Source of the DNA: Anthostomella pinea
Taxonomy: Eukaryota; Ascomycota; Sordariomycetes; Xylariales; Xylariaceae
Direction of reading: 5' to 3'
Assembly: GCA_963556695.1 (NCBI GenBank)
Contig: CAUWAG010000018.1
Location: 5,208,001 to 5,272,000, forward strand
DNA: 64,000 bases
In this document: piece after piece, positions 32,085 through 43,575 of the stretch
Layout: every line of letters begins with the position of its first letter
Numbering within the stretch: the first letter of the stretch is position 1
Translations under genes and position numbers: made by a program
The notes under the pieces: generated by a model
Told to the model about the DNA's origin: nothing
The model's database searches: none
The model's input: the letters and a program-made list of their open reading frames with translations, nothing else

Positions 32085-35000
32085 TGGAGTCTCCCGAATA
32101 GAAGCCCAAGACATCATTCGGGAAATAGTCGCCAAACCAGCTCATCATGTCGGTATGCTCGAAACTGGTCAGGTACTGACCGATATCTGTCTCGTTATCG
32201 TAGGTTTGCAGGTGAAGGTCGGGGCCCATGTAAGAGTAGCCGCTTCCTGCAAGGCCGCTGCCGCTCTGAGCGAAATTAGACGGCCCGCCATCCGAGGAAT
32301 ATGAAGTGCCTCCGCCGGGTGTCGAGTGGCTCGTGTTTGCGAATGCTTGGCTTTGTGTGCTAGAGGGAGAGGCACCAGTCGTGAAACTGGATGGGTCGTA
32401 CGCCGATGGGGAGGGGGCATATGACATGGAAGCGCCAGTCGTGGAGCCTTGCGAAGGCAAGGACATGCCCAGTTTGCGGTCAGGGGTCGAAGGTCCCCTG
32501 CTCACATCGTCTTGAGTGAAACCTTCATACCGCAAGTGTGATTTCCCTTGCATCGATGAGCCCGAGACCCGGCGAGGGTGGCTCACTGAATGACGTAGAG
32601 CCGACGTATTGGGTTGAGGGTACGCCGGTGGGTACATGGACGTTGATTCCGGCGGCGGCGGCGGGAGACTCTGACGAATGGGGTCATATATCATGTTCCC
32701 AGGTGGTGTGGGTGCCGATGTAGGCATGATGGGTGCCGCGGTTTGCTGAGGTGACTGCATAACTTGTCGATGATGTTGGTAATGTTGGTGTTGGTGTTGG
32801 TTTTGTTGCTGATGTTGCTGCTGGTGGTGATGTTGAATCATCCCCCCGTTCGCCACTGGGTTCTGGAAAAGAAGAGTTAAACTTGACTTGGGTGAGTTGG
32901 TCGTTCCAGTCAAGGACCAAGCCAATGGCCCGTTGTCTGGCATAGGTGAGGCCGGGTAATCGAGGCGAGCCCCAAACCTCTGAATGGCACTGTTCCGCCG
33001 ATCTCGCCTGGTGCTCTCGTACTCTTCGGTGGTAAACGTCTCACATTCCCATTGGCCATTCGATTTAAAATCCAAAGCAGTGAGGATGTAGCGGACACCG
33101 CCCCAATATGCGTGCATTTGCTTTAGAGCCTTGTAGCATCTTTGGTAGTTGTGAGTTGCGGCCTGTGCCAGCAGTAGGTGCTTTGACGACGCGTTCATGT
33201 CGGCGGCAGATAACGTATTGCGATATTCGTGGCCTCTTAACTCCGGTGGGGGCGATGTGTTCCTTGAGGTCGGATGCGATGGGCTGTTCTTTGACTCCAT
33301 GATGAATGCGCACGCCGCTATATATATTGGCTGTGATGTGAATGGATTGCCAATGAAGCATTTCGGATCCAGTAGCTCGGCAAAGGCAAGGATATCGGTA
33401 ATGGTTTTAGCACTCGACATGGACAGCTCTCGACTGTGAGGCTTCAGTTGGTGCTTCCGGTCGATCGTCACCGACCCTGTAAGTAGCGTCGGCTGGTGAA
33501 GGACGATGATCGAGGCATGAAACCAGAAATGCAGAAGGATGAAGGTCGTCCCCTGTCCATTATCCACATGAGCTTTAAAATTTTTGGCATCAAATCGGAG
33601 TCGCGAATCCATTTTCTGGTGGACATTCGTAAGCTCGTTCTCCAGCTGGACGAGTTTGCTCAATCTGTCCCGTGTGAGGTCCTCCGGATGGCTGATGTTA
33701 TTCAGGACATCGGATACCCGTCCATAGAGGTGCAGGATCCGCAGAAGCGACGCATACGGGTCAGGCCAGCCAGAGGACGAGTTGATGGACGACTTGGGCA
33801 GTTCCAGATCAAAGTCATCGTCCTTGAGGGTGACCGGGCGACCAGTACCGGAGGAGATGGCCCGGTCCAGGAAGAAAAGTGACCAGAATGTGTCGACACG
33901 CTCCTGTTCGAATTCCTTTTGCTCTTCCGGACTCAGCGTATCTTCATCGCCAGCTGATTGACTGTCGCCGGTAGAATCGTCACTCGCCTGTCTCTCCGGC
34001 CATGTGTTGCCATACTGATGGCCTTTCGCATTTCGATACTTCACCCCGTCCTTCTTGGTAAGGCCCAGGTCCACGGCCATACGGATGGCTACCCCGAGAT
34101 ACATCCAGAGGGCGCTGTCTTGGTCGGCCCCAAACCCAACGTACGCCATCAGCAAGCATGCCTGGACGGCGGCAACTGACGGGCATGGGAACGTTTCGAC
34201 TGTCTTTTCCTTTGCACGTTGAGCGTATACCTGGCCATACTCGGATTTGGCCAGCTTCCCATCATTCCACCTCCTAAACACGGGTATATCGGAGAAGCGA
34301 GCGGCCGAAGCGCATACGGCGTCGACCAAGATAGGCTCGACGCGTTTCTCTCGCACTAGCGATGGAAACTTGTCGCGCCGTAGAAAGGGATAATTGCTTC
34401 CGAGGCGCAAGAAGAAGGTGTCGACGAGGTCCAAGATGACCGGGCTTACATCATTCTCGTCAGTGGGGTCGTAGAGAGGCATATCCTCGATGTGGCCCAG
34501 TTCGTGATCGGGTTGGGTTGGTGACGTGGCGGAGATGGAGCTCCGCCTCCTATCACGCACTTTGACAACCATCTGTTTGAAGCCTGGCACAATGGCAGTA
34601 GGGCCGAAGTAGCGGAAGTATGGAACCCGGTGGCTGCTCTCGTCGCGATGTTGGACCGGTGACCGACTGGTAGGGCTACGGCCGTCTTCGGTCGTCGACG
34701 AGTTTGTCGGGCGCCGAACGAGGATGCCGGGCCGCGGTGTAGGCTGCGATTGTTCCGAATGATGGCCGTCCCAATCTATGCGTTCCGTCTTGAACTGCAT
34801 GGTGGGCGTCGCATAGTCCTGAGCCGGGTCGGACATGCGACCGGCCTCGAACGGCTTGTTACCATTGTGCTCGTTGTTCTCGTTCCTGTGATGCTGATCT
34901 TTCGAGTGTCTACGGCCGAGGTCGGGCTCATCGTCCAGGTAGTCTTCGTCGTCGGGGTCGAGGTGCGTCGAACCGTGGGCGCCATCGGGGTCTCTCTTCT

Positions 35001-35226
35001 TGTCGAGTCCAGTTCCGTCCGAGTATCCCAAGCAGACGTGACCGTTCCTGGTGCAGGTGGAACAGGTGGGATGTTCACCGGCGCACCGCGTCTTCCTCTT
35101 GCGACAAGTGAGACATGCGGCATTGATCCTCCGGCGCTTCGTGGGCGGCTGGCCCTGGTTATTGACAAAGCGGATCTGCTTCGGTGTTGGCAGCACGTCG
35201 GGGGGATTGTTGACGAGAGCGGCCAT
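32074..35226 (-). CDS. Zn2Cys6 transcription factor with fungal-specific TF domain
   Basis: Intronless 1050-aa nuclear regulator starting at ATG 35226 (MAALVNNPPDVLPT); codons further upstream begin with GTG. The zinc binuclear cluster has Cys38, 41, 48, 55, 58 and 65 in CLTCRKRKTRC...CSTCTRNGHVC, preceded by a KRRR nuclear-localisation-like stretch. An acidic and Ser-rich linker follows. The fungal-specific regulatory domain (PF04082-like) begins near DLVDTFFLRLGSNYPFLRR and includes LMAYVGFGADQDSALWMYLG and FWSLFFLDRAISSGTGRPV. The C-terminal 300 residues are low complexity, with a His/Gln run (HHHQQQHQQQNQHQHQHYQ) and Ser/Gly/Pro-rich activation-type sequence. The target genes are not identifiable. 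The leader near 35240-35275 holds GGCGTC repeats. The stop codon sits in a large inverted repeat. Confidence 0.93.
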   Translation of the reverse strand: MAALVNNPPDVLPTPKQIRFVNNQGQPPTKRRRINAACLTCRKRKTRCAGEHPTCSTCTRNGHVCLGYSDGTGLDKKRDPDGAHGSTHLDPDDEDYLDDEPDLGRRHSKDQHHRNENNEHNGNKPFEAGRMSDPAQDYATPTMQFKTERIDWDGHHSEQSQPTPRPGILVRRPTNSSTTEDGRSPTSRSPVQHRDESSHRVPYFRYFGPTAIVPGFKQMVVKVRDRRRSSISATSPTQPDHELGHIEDMPLYDPTDENDVSPVILDLVDTFFLRLGSNYPFLRRDKFPSLVREKRVEPILVDAVCASAARFSDIPVFRRWNDGKLAKSEYGQVYAQRAKEKTVETFPCPSVAAVQACLLMAYVGFGADQDSALWMYLGVAIRMAVDLGLTKKDGVKYRNAKGHQYGNTWPERQASDDSTGDSQSAGDEDTLSPEEQKEFEQERVDTFWSLFFLDRAISSGTGRPVTLKDDDFDLELPKSSINSSSGWPDPYASLLRILHLYGRVSDVLNNISHPEDLTRDRLSKLVQLENELTNVHQKMDSRLRFDAKNFKAHVDNGQGTTFILLHFWFHASIIVLHQPTLLTGSVTIDRKHQLKPHSRELSMSSAKTITDILAFAELLDPKCFIGNPFTSQPIYIAACAFIMESKNSPSHPTSRNTSPPPELRGHEYRNTLSAADMNASSKHLLLAQAATHNYQRCYKALKQMHAYWGGVRYILTALDFKSNGQWECETFTTEEYESTRRDRRNSAIQRFGARLDYPASPMPDNGPLAWSLTGTTNSPKSSLTLLFQNPVANGGMIQHHHQQQHQQQNQHQHQHYQHHRQVMQSPQQTAAPIMPTSAPTPPGNMIYDPIRQSLPPPPPESTSMYPPAYPQPNTSALRHSVSHPRRVSGSSMQGKSHLRYEGFTQDDVSRGPSTPDRKLGMSLPSQGSTTGASMSYAPSPSAYDPSSFTTGASPSSTQSQAFANTSHSTPGGGTSYSSDGGPSNFAQSGSGLAGSGYSYMGPDLHLQTYDNETDIGQYLTSFEHTDMMSWFGDYFPNDVLGFYSGDSSLG

Positions 35227-38200
35227 CGTCACCACGGAACTTCGGCGTCGGCTTCGGCGTCGGCGTCGTCCACTTGGGCCGCGATGCGCGAGGAGAGGGT
35301 CGGTCGCCGCTGGGGACCACCGTAGCAGTACATATGTAGGGCACGCGTGTTGGTAGAGAGTAATAAGTTATCGTCAAGGCCCCATCCTTGAAGCACAGGC
35401 TAAGCACCGCAGTCCCAGCTTTAGCCTTTAGGGGGGGTCCAGGGGGCGACGGGCCCGCGGGTCTGTTCACTAGATCTGGGGTTGACGCCGGCGGGCAACT
35501 GGGGGTGGGTCCTTTTGGGGTTTTGTGGGTTCGGACGGTGGGGCTTTTGGCGGGACAAAACCGGGCTTCGGTTTCCAAGCAGCCGAAGCTTCTGTTCTAG
35601 ATAGTAGATAGTAGATGCTGATGTGGTGTACTGTCCCCAGTAATCAGGTGGTATGCACCAAAGAGTAGTAATCCCAGGGGGGGAGTATGCTGTATGCTGT
35701 ATGCTGTATGTTGTATGACCGATCATCGATCCGTGCGACTTGCCGTCGTGCACCCACGCCGTCACTGTCAGTTGTCGTTGTCGTTTGGGGATGGAGTTTA
35801 CCCCATATCAACCGCTGTCTCTTAGGTACTCGACGCAGGAGGGGTAACCATTGCGACCGAGTGAATGACAACGACAGCTTGGCTGTGTATCACACACACT
35901 ATCATAAGGTACGGTAGGCAGTATTTCTGAATAGAGAGTGTCGTGGCAATAGTTCTTCTCGATGAAACCAAGGCCATCTGTGGGGACCGGGAAAATTGAA
36001 GAAGAAGGATAGCCAAGGTCTAGACTCTAGTAGAAGAACCTACCTAAGCTAATAAAGTGACCTGCAGTGATGCCGGCCGGGCAAGAGAAGAGGGGGGTGG
36101 CAGGCGGGCAGGGTGCTGAACGGGAGCTGAGAACCGTTGGAGACATGGATCCCCGGTTGGCGACGTAATAAATCTGGGCCAGTACCAGACGTTCCATCAA
36201 TACGGTAGCCATCGTATCAGTGTGCCTTCTGGCAGGGGCCCAGAATACCATGTTACGATGACTAGTATTCTGGATGTTCTGCTTGCTGTCTAGAAGGATG
36301 GGAGTTTGTCCCATCCGAAAGGTCTCTTTAGTCTAGATACAGTGCAAACGGTACCTTGTCCCTTGGGCAACAATCCGGCCCCACCGACAAGACACCTGAC
36401 AGCTGGAATCAGCTGGATCCACATCAGCTTCACCTTACACCCCTTTAGGTACCTAGGCAGCTTTTGCTACCTATAGTAATATGTCCCTGCTAGCGGTATA
36501 AAACCCGAGACGACGTTGCCACTCGTCTCTGTATGTTCCTTAGTAAGGAGTCCAGAAGATGCGAAAGAAAGCGTCTTGATATTGCGTATATCACTGCAGC
36601 GAAATCACGGCACTTCGGGAGATCGCTTGTATGCCCGATGCAAGAGCTCCGACGCTGGCCATCGATAGGTACATTGCGTTAAAGCATCGAGCTCGGATGA
36701 ACCATGGTACGGGCACTTCTTCAAGCAAGGAGCTCGGGTGAACCATGGTACAGGCACTTCCCCAGAGGAGAATGATAGGTAAACTGACATTCAGCCAGAC
36801 ACCACTACTAGGGTAGTTATACGGAGTAGGGTGTTCATATACTATATACATGCATACGGGGACACGGACAACCGGCCAAGCGTACACCTCACCCCCTGAA
36901 ATAATGAACTGCGGGTCCGTCACTGACAGGGCATTGCCATCGTATCTCTGCATACCTTACGACAAGATACTCTGACTTTCTGTTTCAACAAGAAGAAACC
37001 TGACGTATTCTCTCTCATGAGGGAGTTCGAGTCCTTATTTACGGGTACTTGGCAGGGCTCCTTGTCTGAACCGACCCACAGTTCACTATCTCACGGGTCG
37101 ACCTGTAAAGGAACAGAGACGACCACTAGACATAAGGAAGACAGAGGCTGTCGTAATCAGTCTTGAGTCGATGTCCTGTCCCAATGTCGCCATGCTATTG
37201 GAACGGGAAACGCCCGAGTTTGGTTGATCTAGAACTCGAAAGTACGTGCCCAGTATGCATGATCACTCATAGGGAAAATAAGATCAAGACGACATGCGCA
37301 ATCCTGGCCAGACTGCCGAGTAATATGTAGATGTGTGGCCATGTTGGCTCCGGTACCAACTTGCCGTGACATTGGAGCAAGACGCTCGGGTATTTCCCCA
37401 TGTCTCCGGCTAGACGGTGCCGGGTCATCAGCTAATATGGCGCATCGCCCCCTCGCGAACCACACGGCAAACACCTTAGTATATGGGGGGGTTGGTGCCC
37501 CTTCGAAAGACGCCGTCTCTCAAGTAGGAACTCGAAGTCTGTGATAATAGGTAGCAGCAGGCAAATTCCCCGAACGCGAACCGTTGAGCAGTGAAGGATG
37601 GGAATTGGAACTCCCCTTGGCAAAATTTTCCTCGAGTCTCAAGTCCATTGGTGGAGGGGCCTGGCCTGCCACCCGGGACGGTAGTATTACGGCGGCGGAC
37701 GTCAGTTCATATGCACGCACGCTTGACACGACCAGGGCTGATCATACGTAGTGCCAAGGCCAGACTGTTCTATTATTTAAAGGTCTCTCCGAGCATGTGT
37801 GGGATCATCACAAGTTCGGGCCGCCCTTCTACCCCCTCCTTAGCTGGGCGGGCCGGCTTCTCGAACAGGAAGAAGCTGTATTTGAAAAGCCTGATTCTTG
37901 TAGCATCGAGTCTCCGTAAAAGACTGTGAGAAGCTTCATATTGCTGCTACATATTCATTGTCAGTGGGACGGGAGGACGAAATCACACAGCTACATGCAT
38001 ACGATCAGTCATTGCAGGAACCGACAAAGCGACTACTTATGCTGAGAAACGCTGGTTCAGGTATTTAGACTGATTAATTCGTCTTCCAGTGTGAAACCAG
38101 GCCGTAAAAGCCGTGCCCCTCGGGTAGCAGTTAGGGGTTATCATATATTCTCCGAATTCTGAGCTGCGTTGGCGTGTGCCCTATCAGGCAAGTACAGCAT

Positions 38201-38290
38201 CCGTGGGCCACACCGATGAATGCGCGGGCTGCTGTCATTGTCCCAATGCCATTTAATATCTTGAATGGCCCCTAACGGCCATAGCGAGCT
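35227..38290. other. Long intergenic region between two Zn2Cys6 genes
   Basis: About 3 kb without a supportable gene. Holds a 7-bp microsatellite (GTATGCT repeated, about 35686-35716) and a ~40-bp imperfect tandem duplication at about 36689-36760 (GAGCTCGG..TGAACCATGGTAC..GGCACTTC twice). The left part should carry the promoter and leader of the 32-kb regulator. Confidence 0.55.
36689..36760. repeat. Imperfect ~40-bp tandem duplication
   Basis: GAGCTCGGATGAACCATGGT recurs about 40 bp later as GAGCTCGGGTGAACCATGGT, each followed by AC(G/A)GGCACTTC. Confidence 0.6.
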
Positions 38291-40504
38291 TCAACCGAAT
38301 ATGATGTTGACGCCCATCTCAGCGCTCACCCTCCTCCAGAGATCGGTGTTCTTCCCGTAGACAGAGGCGTTATTCATAAGATCCAGTCGATTCCAAACCT
38401 CACGAATAATCCGCCATGCCTGCTCGATGTTTGTCATCCCTTGTCGTAACTCGATCTCGACGAACGCCTTCTGCGCAAGACCTCTGTCTTCGGCGCTGAT
38501 CGCCTCACATGCGGCCACGAAGAGCGGCCACAACAACGCGCCCATAGGCCCTCCATGTACCGTGGTCTCCACGCAATGGGAAAGTGCCGCGTGGGCGTGT
38601 TTCTGTACCGACTGGTGGCTCGGCAAGTACCCATAGATCGTGCGGTACAGATAGACGAAGGCACTGTGGCGGTATGCCAGAGCATTATGTAATATCGACT
38701 GGAGCCGAGGTCTTTCTTGCATCTCCCCTTCTTCAATGCTCCTCAGCACGCCGTCGTGTATGATGATATTCGGCGGGAGGCACGGCTCCCACTGTGCGAG
38801 AGCAGTCTCTATCGCTTGAGATGTAGCTTCGAACTCGGATCGAAGGACCGCACCCTTCGATGACTGATTCGCTCGAAGCGCCTTCTCAAGCTCGACTTTC
38901 ACGGACAGGAGATTCGATAGGCGATGCATGATTGGCCACAAGCCTGTAGCCATCCCAAGCAGGGTGTCTACATTGCTCAGGGGGGATGCAGGGGTGGCAT
39001 CGAGGGGTGGGTACGGGAGTAGGCAGCCAGCAGCTGGAGCCGTGGAGAGAGGAGGCGTCCCTAGAGACAGCGCCGTGATGACGTCGTAAAAGCGAAACGC
39101 CTAGTAGTCTGTCAGCACCGTTAGACCACGTAGGGAGTCATGTCGAGCCTACGCGTTCTAGGAAGAGCCCAGCAGGACTCGAGTCTTGAGACGAGCACAT
39201 TATAGTCAGAGCCCCCCTCAGGTGTCCATCCACGATGCTCGTTCGCCCGCGCTGGACGAGCTGCGCAAACAGTCGGTCAGTTTCTTATTATTATACTTCC
39301 GCTGAGAGAACTGGACTCGGTGGCTTACCACTTCATAGTATACCAGCAGCATGATTGCAGCCAAGAGCTCATTCTTATTGCCCTTGCCCTGGTTTTCGAT
39401 CAACCTCGTCAAGCCTTGTATGGCCTGGTTGTGAAAGTAGATGGACTTCTCAGCATTGTCGACACCACGATACTCCAGGTGGGCACTTGCTAAAGCATAG
39501 ATGGCGTTCATGACCGGCGTGCTCTTGAACGAAAGCGGCAGCACCAACTGCTGGAATGGATTGCCAGATTCCTCCCGAAACACGATAAGATGTGACAGCA
39601 CATTGCAGAAATGGTCCACCAGAGCGCGTCGATTTGGACGATCTGAAAACTCGGAGAACGCTGGTATGCAGAAGTCGAGCGTCGGGGACCCTACGGGTGA
39701 CGGCGCGATCATCGCAAGATCTGGTCGTAGCGACCGCGCATGCGACATGACACTGGCATTCGAATTCCGTCGTACTATGTCCCGGGCCTGATCTTCATCG
39801 GTCTCGGTGTCGTACTCGTAGACCCTCGAGCCGGTTGGGGACGGGACAGAGTCACCCTCGTGGGAGGAAAAGTTGAATAGCGAGGTAGTATCCGGTCTGC
39901 TCTCGACCGGACTGGTACACACAGACTCGCTGACCTCGCCAGGCGCATCATCAGCAGCGTCGTCGGGCCATTGCTCATGGTCTGATACCGAACCGTCTCC
40001 TGTTTGAGGAACGTGTGCTAGACCGGATTGCGAATCTCTCTTCTTCCGCTGCCGGGGCTTCACGGTTCCATAAGTGCACTCGAGGCCGCGTTCTGTGCAG
40101 CGCGCACACCGTGGTCGTTGCTCGTCGCATTTCTTCTTCTAGTTGGGGCAACGATACGTTAGATACCTGATTCTCGGGACAGACTTGCAGCATATCAGTA
40201 GTGAAACTGGTGCCATACTTTTTCTTTGCTGCAGTCGTGTCAGTCACGCAGGCTCTCGTCAGCAAGGTAGTCCACGGATGGGCCGAGGTCGGGAGAACAT
40301 ACCAAAAGGCGCAACCTGTTTTCCCAACCCTGTTGATCAGCTTTCAGTCCAGGAAAAGACAGGAGGCTGATCAGCTGGACGAAGAGCTGACGCCGCAAGT
40401 TCTGAGTGGCCCTGGAAAATGAGAAACTGGAAGAGAACTAACTGACCTGCCCGGGACCGTCTTTTGGGAACTTTGGGTGGCGCAAGCCTAGTGTACAACA
40501 GCAT
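38291..40504 (-). CDS. Zn2Cys6 transcription factor (Fungal_trans_2), zinc cluster with micro-exon
   Basis: Multi-exon regulator. Supported exons: ~40340-40303, 40228-40219 (10 nt), 40138-39329, 39260-39153 and 39100-38291; introns 74, 80, 68 and 52 bp, all GT-AG. Splicing through the micro-exon gives GCAFCKEKKKKCDEQ then RPRCARCTERGLECTYG, a complete C-x2-C-x6-C-x6-C-x2-C-x6-C cluster followed by a basic KPRQRKKR. Later come an acidic/Ser-rich linker and a PF11951-type regulatory domain (RRALVDHFCNVLSHLIVF, LLAAIMLLVYYEV / LVQRGRTS, ALAYRHSAFVYLYRTIYG). The C-terminus ends GVNIIFG. The 5' end is unresolved: upstream of the zinc exon the frame closes at a TGA (40344-40346). A candidate first exon starts at ATG 40504 (MLLYTRLAPPKVPKRRSRA, basic as expected), but no strong donor joins it in phase. 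Targets unknown. Confidence 0.8.
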
Positions 40505-43500
40505 CTTGCCAACGAGAAGCAAGCTGCACAAGCATGTTTCGTGTCGTGACCCTGCTTCGCGGACAAGTCGATGCTATGATAAGGCTGGAGCTCGAAGCGG
40601 AAGCTGCCAAACCAAGGACATATAAAGCTACCTACCTATGTAGGGCACAATTATCACGATGCGACCAGGTATATTTGTGCTACGTAGTACAAGCTGATCG
40701 TTGAGAAGCTGTACTGTCAGGCAAGTGGGTGAAGGCTGGGGATGAAGCGATGCGAAGAAGAGGATGCATTGGAACAATAAGCTATGACGCAGGCATAGTT
40801 GAGCAGAAAAGAAGAAGAAGAAGAGAAGAGGCGGAACGAGCTACAGACAGAGCTTCAGGAACGCCGGAGGCCGGTTCCAACATGACTAGACCACCATCGT
40901 GACGAGTGGAGAGCGACTACGATACCTGGTCATAGGAGACCCTTCCGGGCAGGGCTTCCGAAGCAGATGGAGATGAGCACGCGGGCTTGGATATATTCGG
41001 GAACATCTCGCTGTGGTGTGCCCACACCCACAAGGCACGCCTGGCAACGGACGGAGCAGAAGTCTAGTAGGAGCTGAACGGCGAACCCCAGAGCGAGGAG
41101 CAGGTGGAGAAATTCTGTAGGGACATGATCGACTTGCGGGGTTGGGGACCGGCACGCCCCCTAGTCTGAGGGCCTCTCCTCCACTCCGCAGACTACCGTA
41201 CTCGGTTGACAGGGGTGCGAGCCTTTACGAAGTCTCGTCAACCCGACGGCCCTGACCGGCGGCTCTGGAGGGCCCGTAACCCTTGGAGCGACTGCAACGC
41301 TGATAAGCTTGTTCTTGGCCACAAGTCGTGATCGGACCTTGCCCACGGACCACAACAACTCGTATAATCGCTGTCGTAGCCATGGTATCTGCTCTGAAGG
41401 TTGGACGAGCCCATCAACACCAAAGTCCCAGGGTTCCACGGTATTTCTTCAGTCGAGTTTCGGTCTTTCGCCTGTGCACCCGTCCACTTGGAGCAGCATC
41501 AGACAAAGGCGCGCGAGACGATGCTACAGAAACTGGACTGAGTAATACTTGAAGCTGATCATCAGCGATTCCGTGCCATCAAAGCGAAGTTGTCGGTCCA
41601 AAGGATGACAACTCGGATAGCAGGGACAGGTTTGCCGTCTGGTGGTACAAGGAGTGAAGGGACTACGAACATCTCGTAACGCCTACCTCGTATCATACTC
41701 ACCAGTCGACGCCCAAACCTGAACACTGGGTGCGTATGACTGACTGTCTGTTTGCCTTAACAAACAGGTCCAGGGTCAGTCATCTGTTATTCCTGTTGCA
41801 CATGGTGCTATAGGCCTTGAAATAGTTGCTGAAATCGGCTGCACATGTCCAATCCTCGACGCTTGAGGCTTGAGCCGTCATGTCGGATATATCCATCTGA
41901 TGGACGCGTGTAAGGGTGTGATTTTTGCCATTCAGGCTAAATGCGCGCGACCAATCAGGACCATCAGTTATAGGGCTATCAGGGGTACTGCAGGTGGTGC
42001 CAGCGGCCCGAATGAGCACGGGCAACATCGCGGGGGCTCCACGGCTGTCTCGGCCAGCTCGGGCGGGCGGTCCCCAGTCCTCACCGTCACCATTACACCC
42101 ATCACCGTTGCCATCACTGTCGCCATCATCGTCGCCATCATTTTCGCCATCATCTGTTGATCGGGGACAGAGGACAGACCGTCGAGTGACTATCAGATAC
42201 AGACATCTTCCTCAACTCTTTTCTCTGTGCCTTGTCTGTTTCAATCAATCGGAACCCTGACCGCACCTATGCCAGACTGGACCACAACGAAAAGGCTTTA
42301 TGAGCTTCGTTTACCTCGATGAAGGGACATTATGAGGACGGATGGCCCATCATATTGACTTCTCTGGCGAGCCCAGCAAGGCGCGAGGACTCAGAAGCCG
42401 TGTAGGTCACCAGAGCCTCAAGATGCTAAAACACGCGCATATTATATCGTCTCTCTCCTTCCAAAGATGGGAGCTCTTCTTGCTACACACCAGTTCACCA
42501 TTGCGGCCGGCTTCAAGCGGACCCGGGGTCATGCAATGAGTACTTAACCCTAGTAAGTGGCATGGTGCGTGTGTGTTTGTGTGTGTGTATCCATGTCGGT
42601 CAGGACCGATCGGTGTGTGCCGTACATCTGACTGCAGAGCCCCATGGCCATTCAGCGTGGAAGACAAGACGCCTGCAACACAGACTCGTTCAGCCATGGG
42701 TTGCACGACATTTTCTATCCACTGATAGAAGCATTCCTTCGGCTGCTTGGGCTGCTCTCAGCCCAATCGTCGAACAGCCTGGCCGCTCGACACTGACGAC
42801 TTCGGAGGAGCGGGGGTGCTGTATTGGGGGCCAACAGCGATGCGAGTCACACCAACTTAAAAACTGGCAAGACATGGCTGTTGAAGGTGTGGTCGATGGC
42901 CGTTATCAAATGAGAGGCATCGTGGTTTTTGGAACGCCCTGCAGGCCCTCGTCCAACCCCTCCATGTCAGCTTTCCTCTCTTGTCCCATAGGCCGAGCAT
43001 CACGAGCGTTACCGCAAATTCGCTGGTCTGCTTCTGAAAGTCCCATCATGAGAAGTCCATGCCAGCCTACCCTAGCCGACTTGGGGAAGCACATTGTCGA
43101 TCCCGTACTGTCGGTCCCGCTGCTGCGTCTTCACGATGGTACCATGAGTGGGAATCTCGATTCCCTGCCGCCAACCTCGCAGCCCTGATAGGGTAGGTAG
43201 GTGGTGTTCTATTTGTCGGTGTCGCAGCCTTCCTCGTGCTTACACCTTACCGGAGCTATTTGTGCCAACGTAGCGTGGCGCAGTGTAAGTCGACTAATCG
43301 AACGCTGCAATCACCAGCTCCAACTTGGCATTCTTGTCTTTCTTCATCAATATTGGCCGTCTTGCTCGTTGCGTGGCAGAACGAGAGCAGGCACAAGGCA
43401 TCTCGATGTGCGACATCACCTAACCTAGTGAAGTATAGACCACTCAGAAGCAATCGACCGAAAACTCGAGAGGGAGAAAGAAAGACGACAAGGCTTGGGT

Positions 43501-43575
43501 CAAGCATCTTGCTCCCTTCGACCTATCTTACCCATCAGCCGCTCCACCTCGAACTCGACCAAGAAAATCGCCACT
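40505..43575. other. Long intergenic region, no gene recognised
   Basis: About 3 kb. A purine run (GAAGAAGAAG) near 40810, an imperfect CATCATCGTCGC-type repeat at about 42085-42160, and a TG-rich microsatellite at about 42563-42592. The 208-codon frame at 42562-43188 has no domain and is not supported. The last ~100 bp are the leader of the surface protein gene. Confidence 0.55.
42085..42160. repeat. Imperfect CCATCAC/CCATCAT tandem repeat
   Basis: Recurrent (C/T)GCCATCA(C/T) words at 9-15-bp spacing, for example GTCGCCATCATCGTCGCCAT. Low complexity on both strands. Confidence 0.55.

Noticed and set aside
42562..43188. 208-codon plus-strand frame
   Set aside because: Starts in a TG microsatellite and reads as low-order random sequence; no family resemblance.
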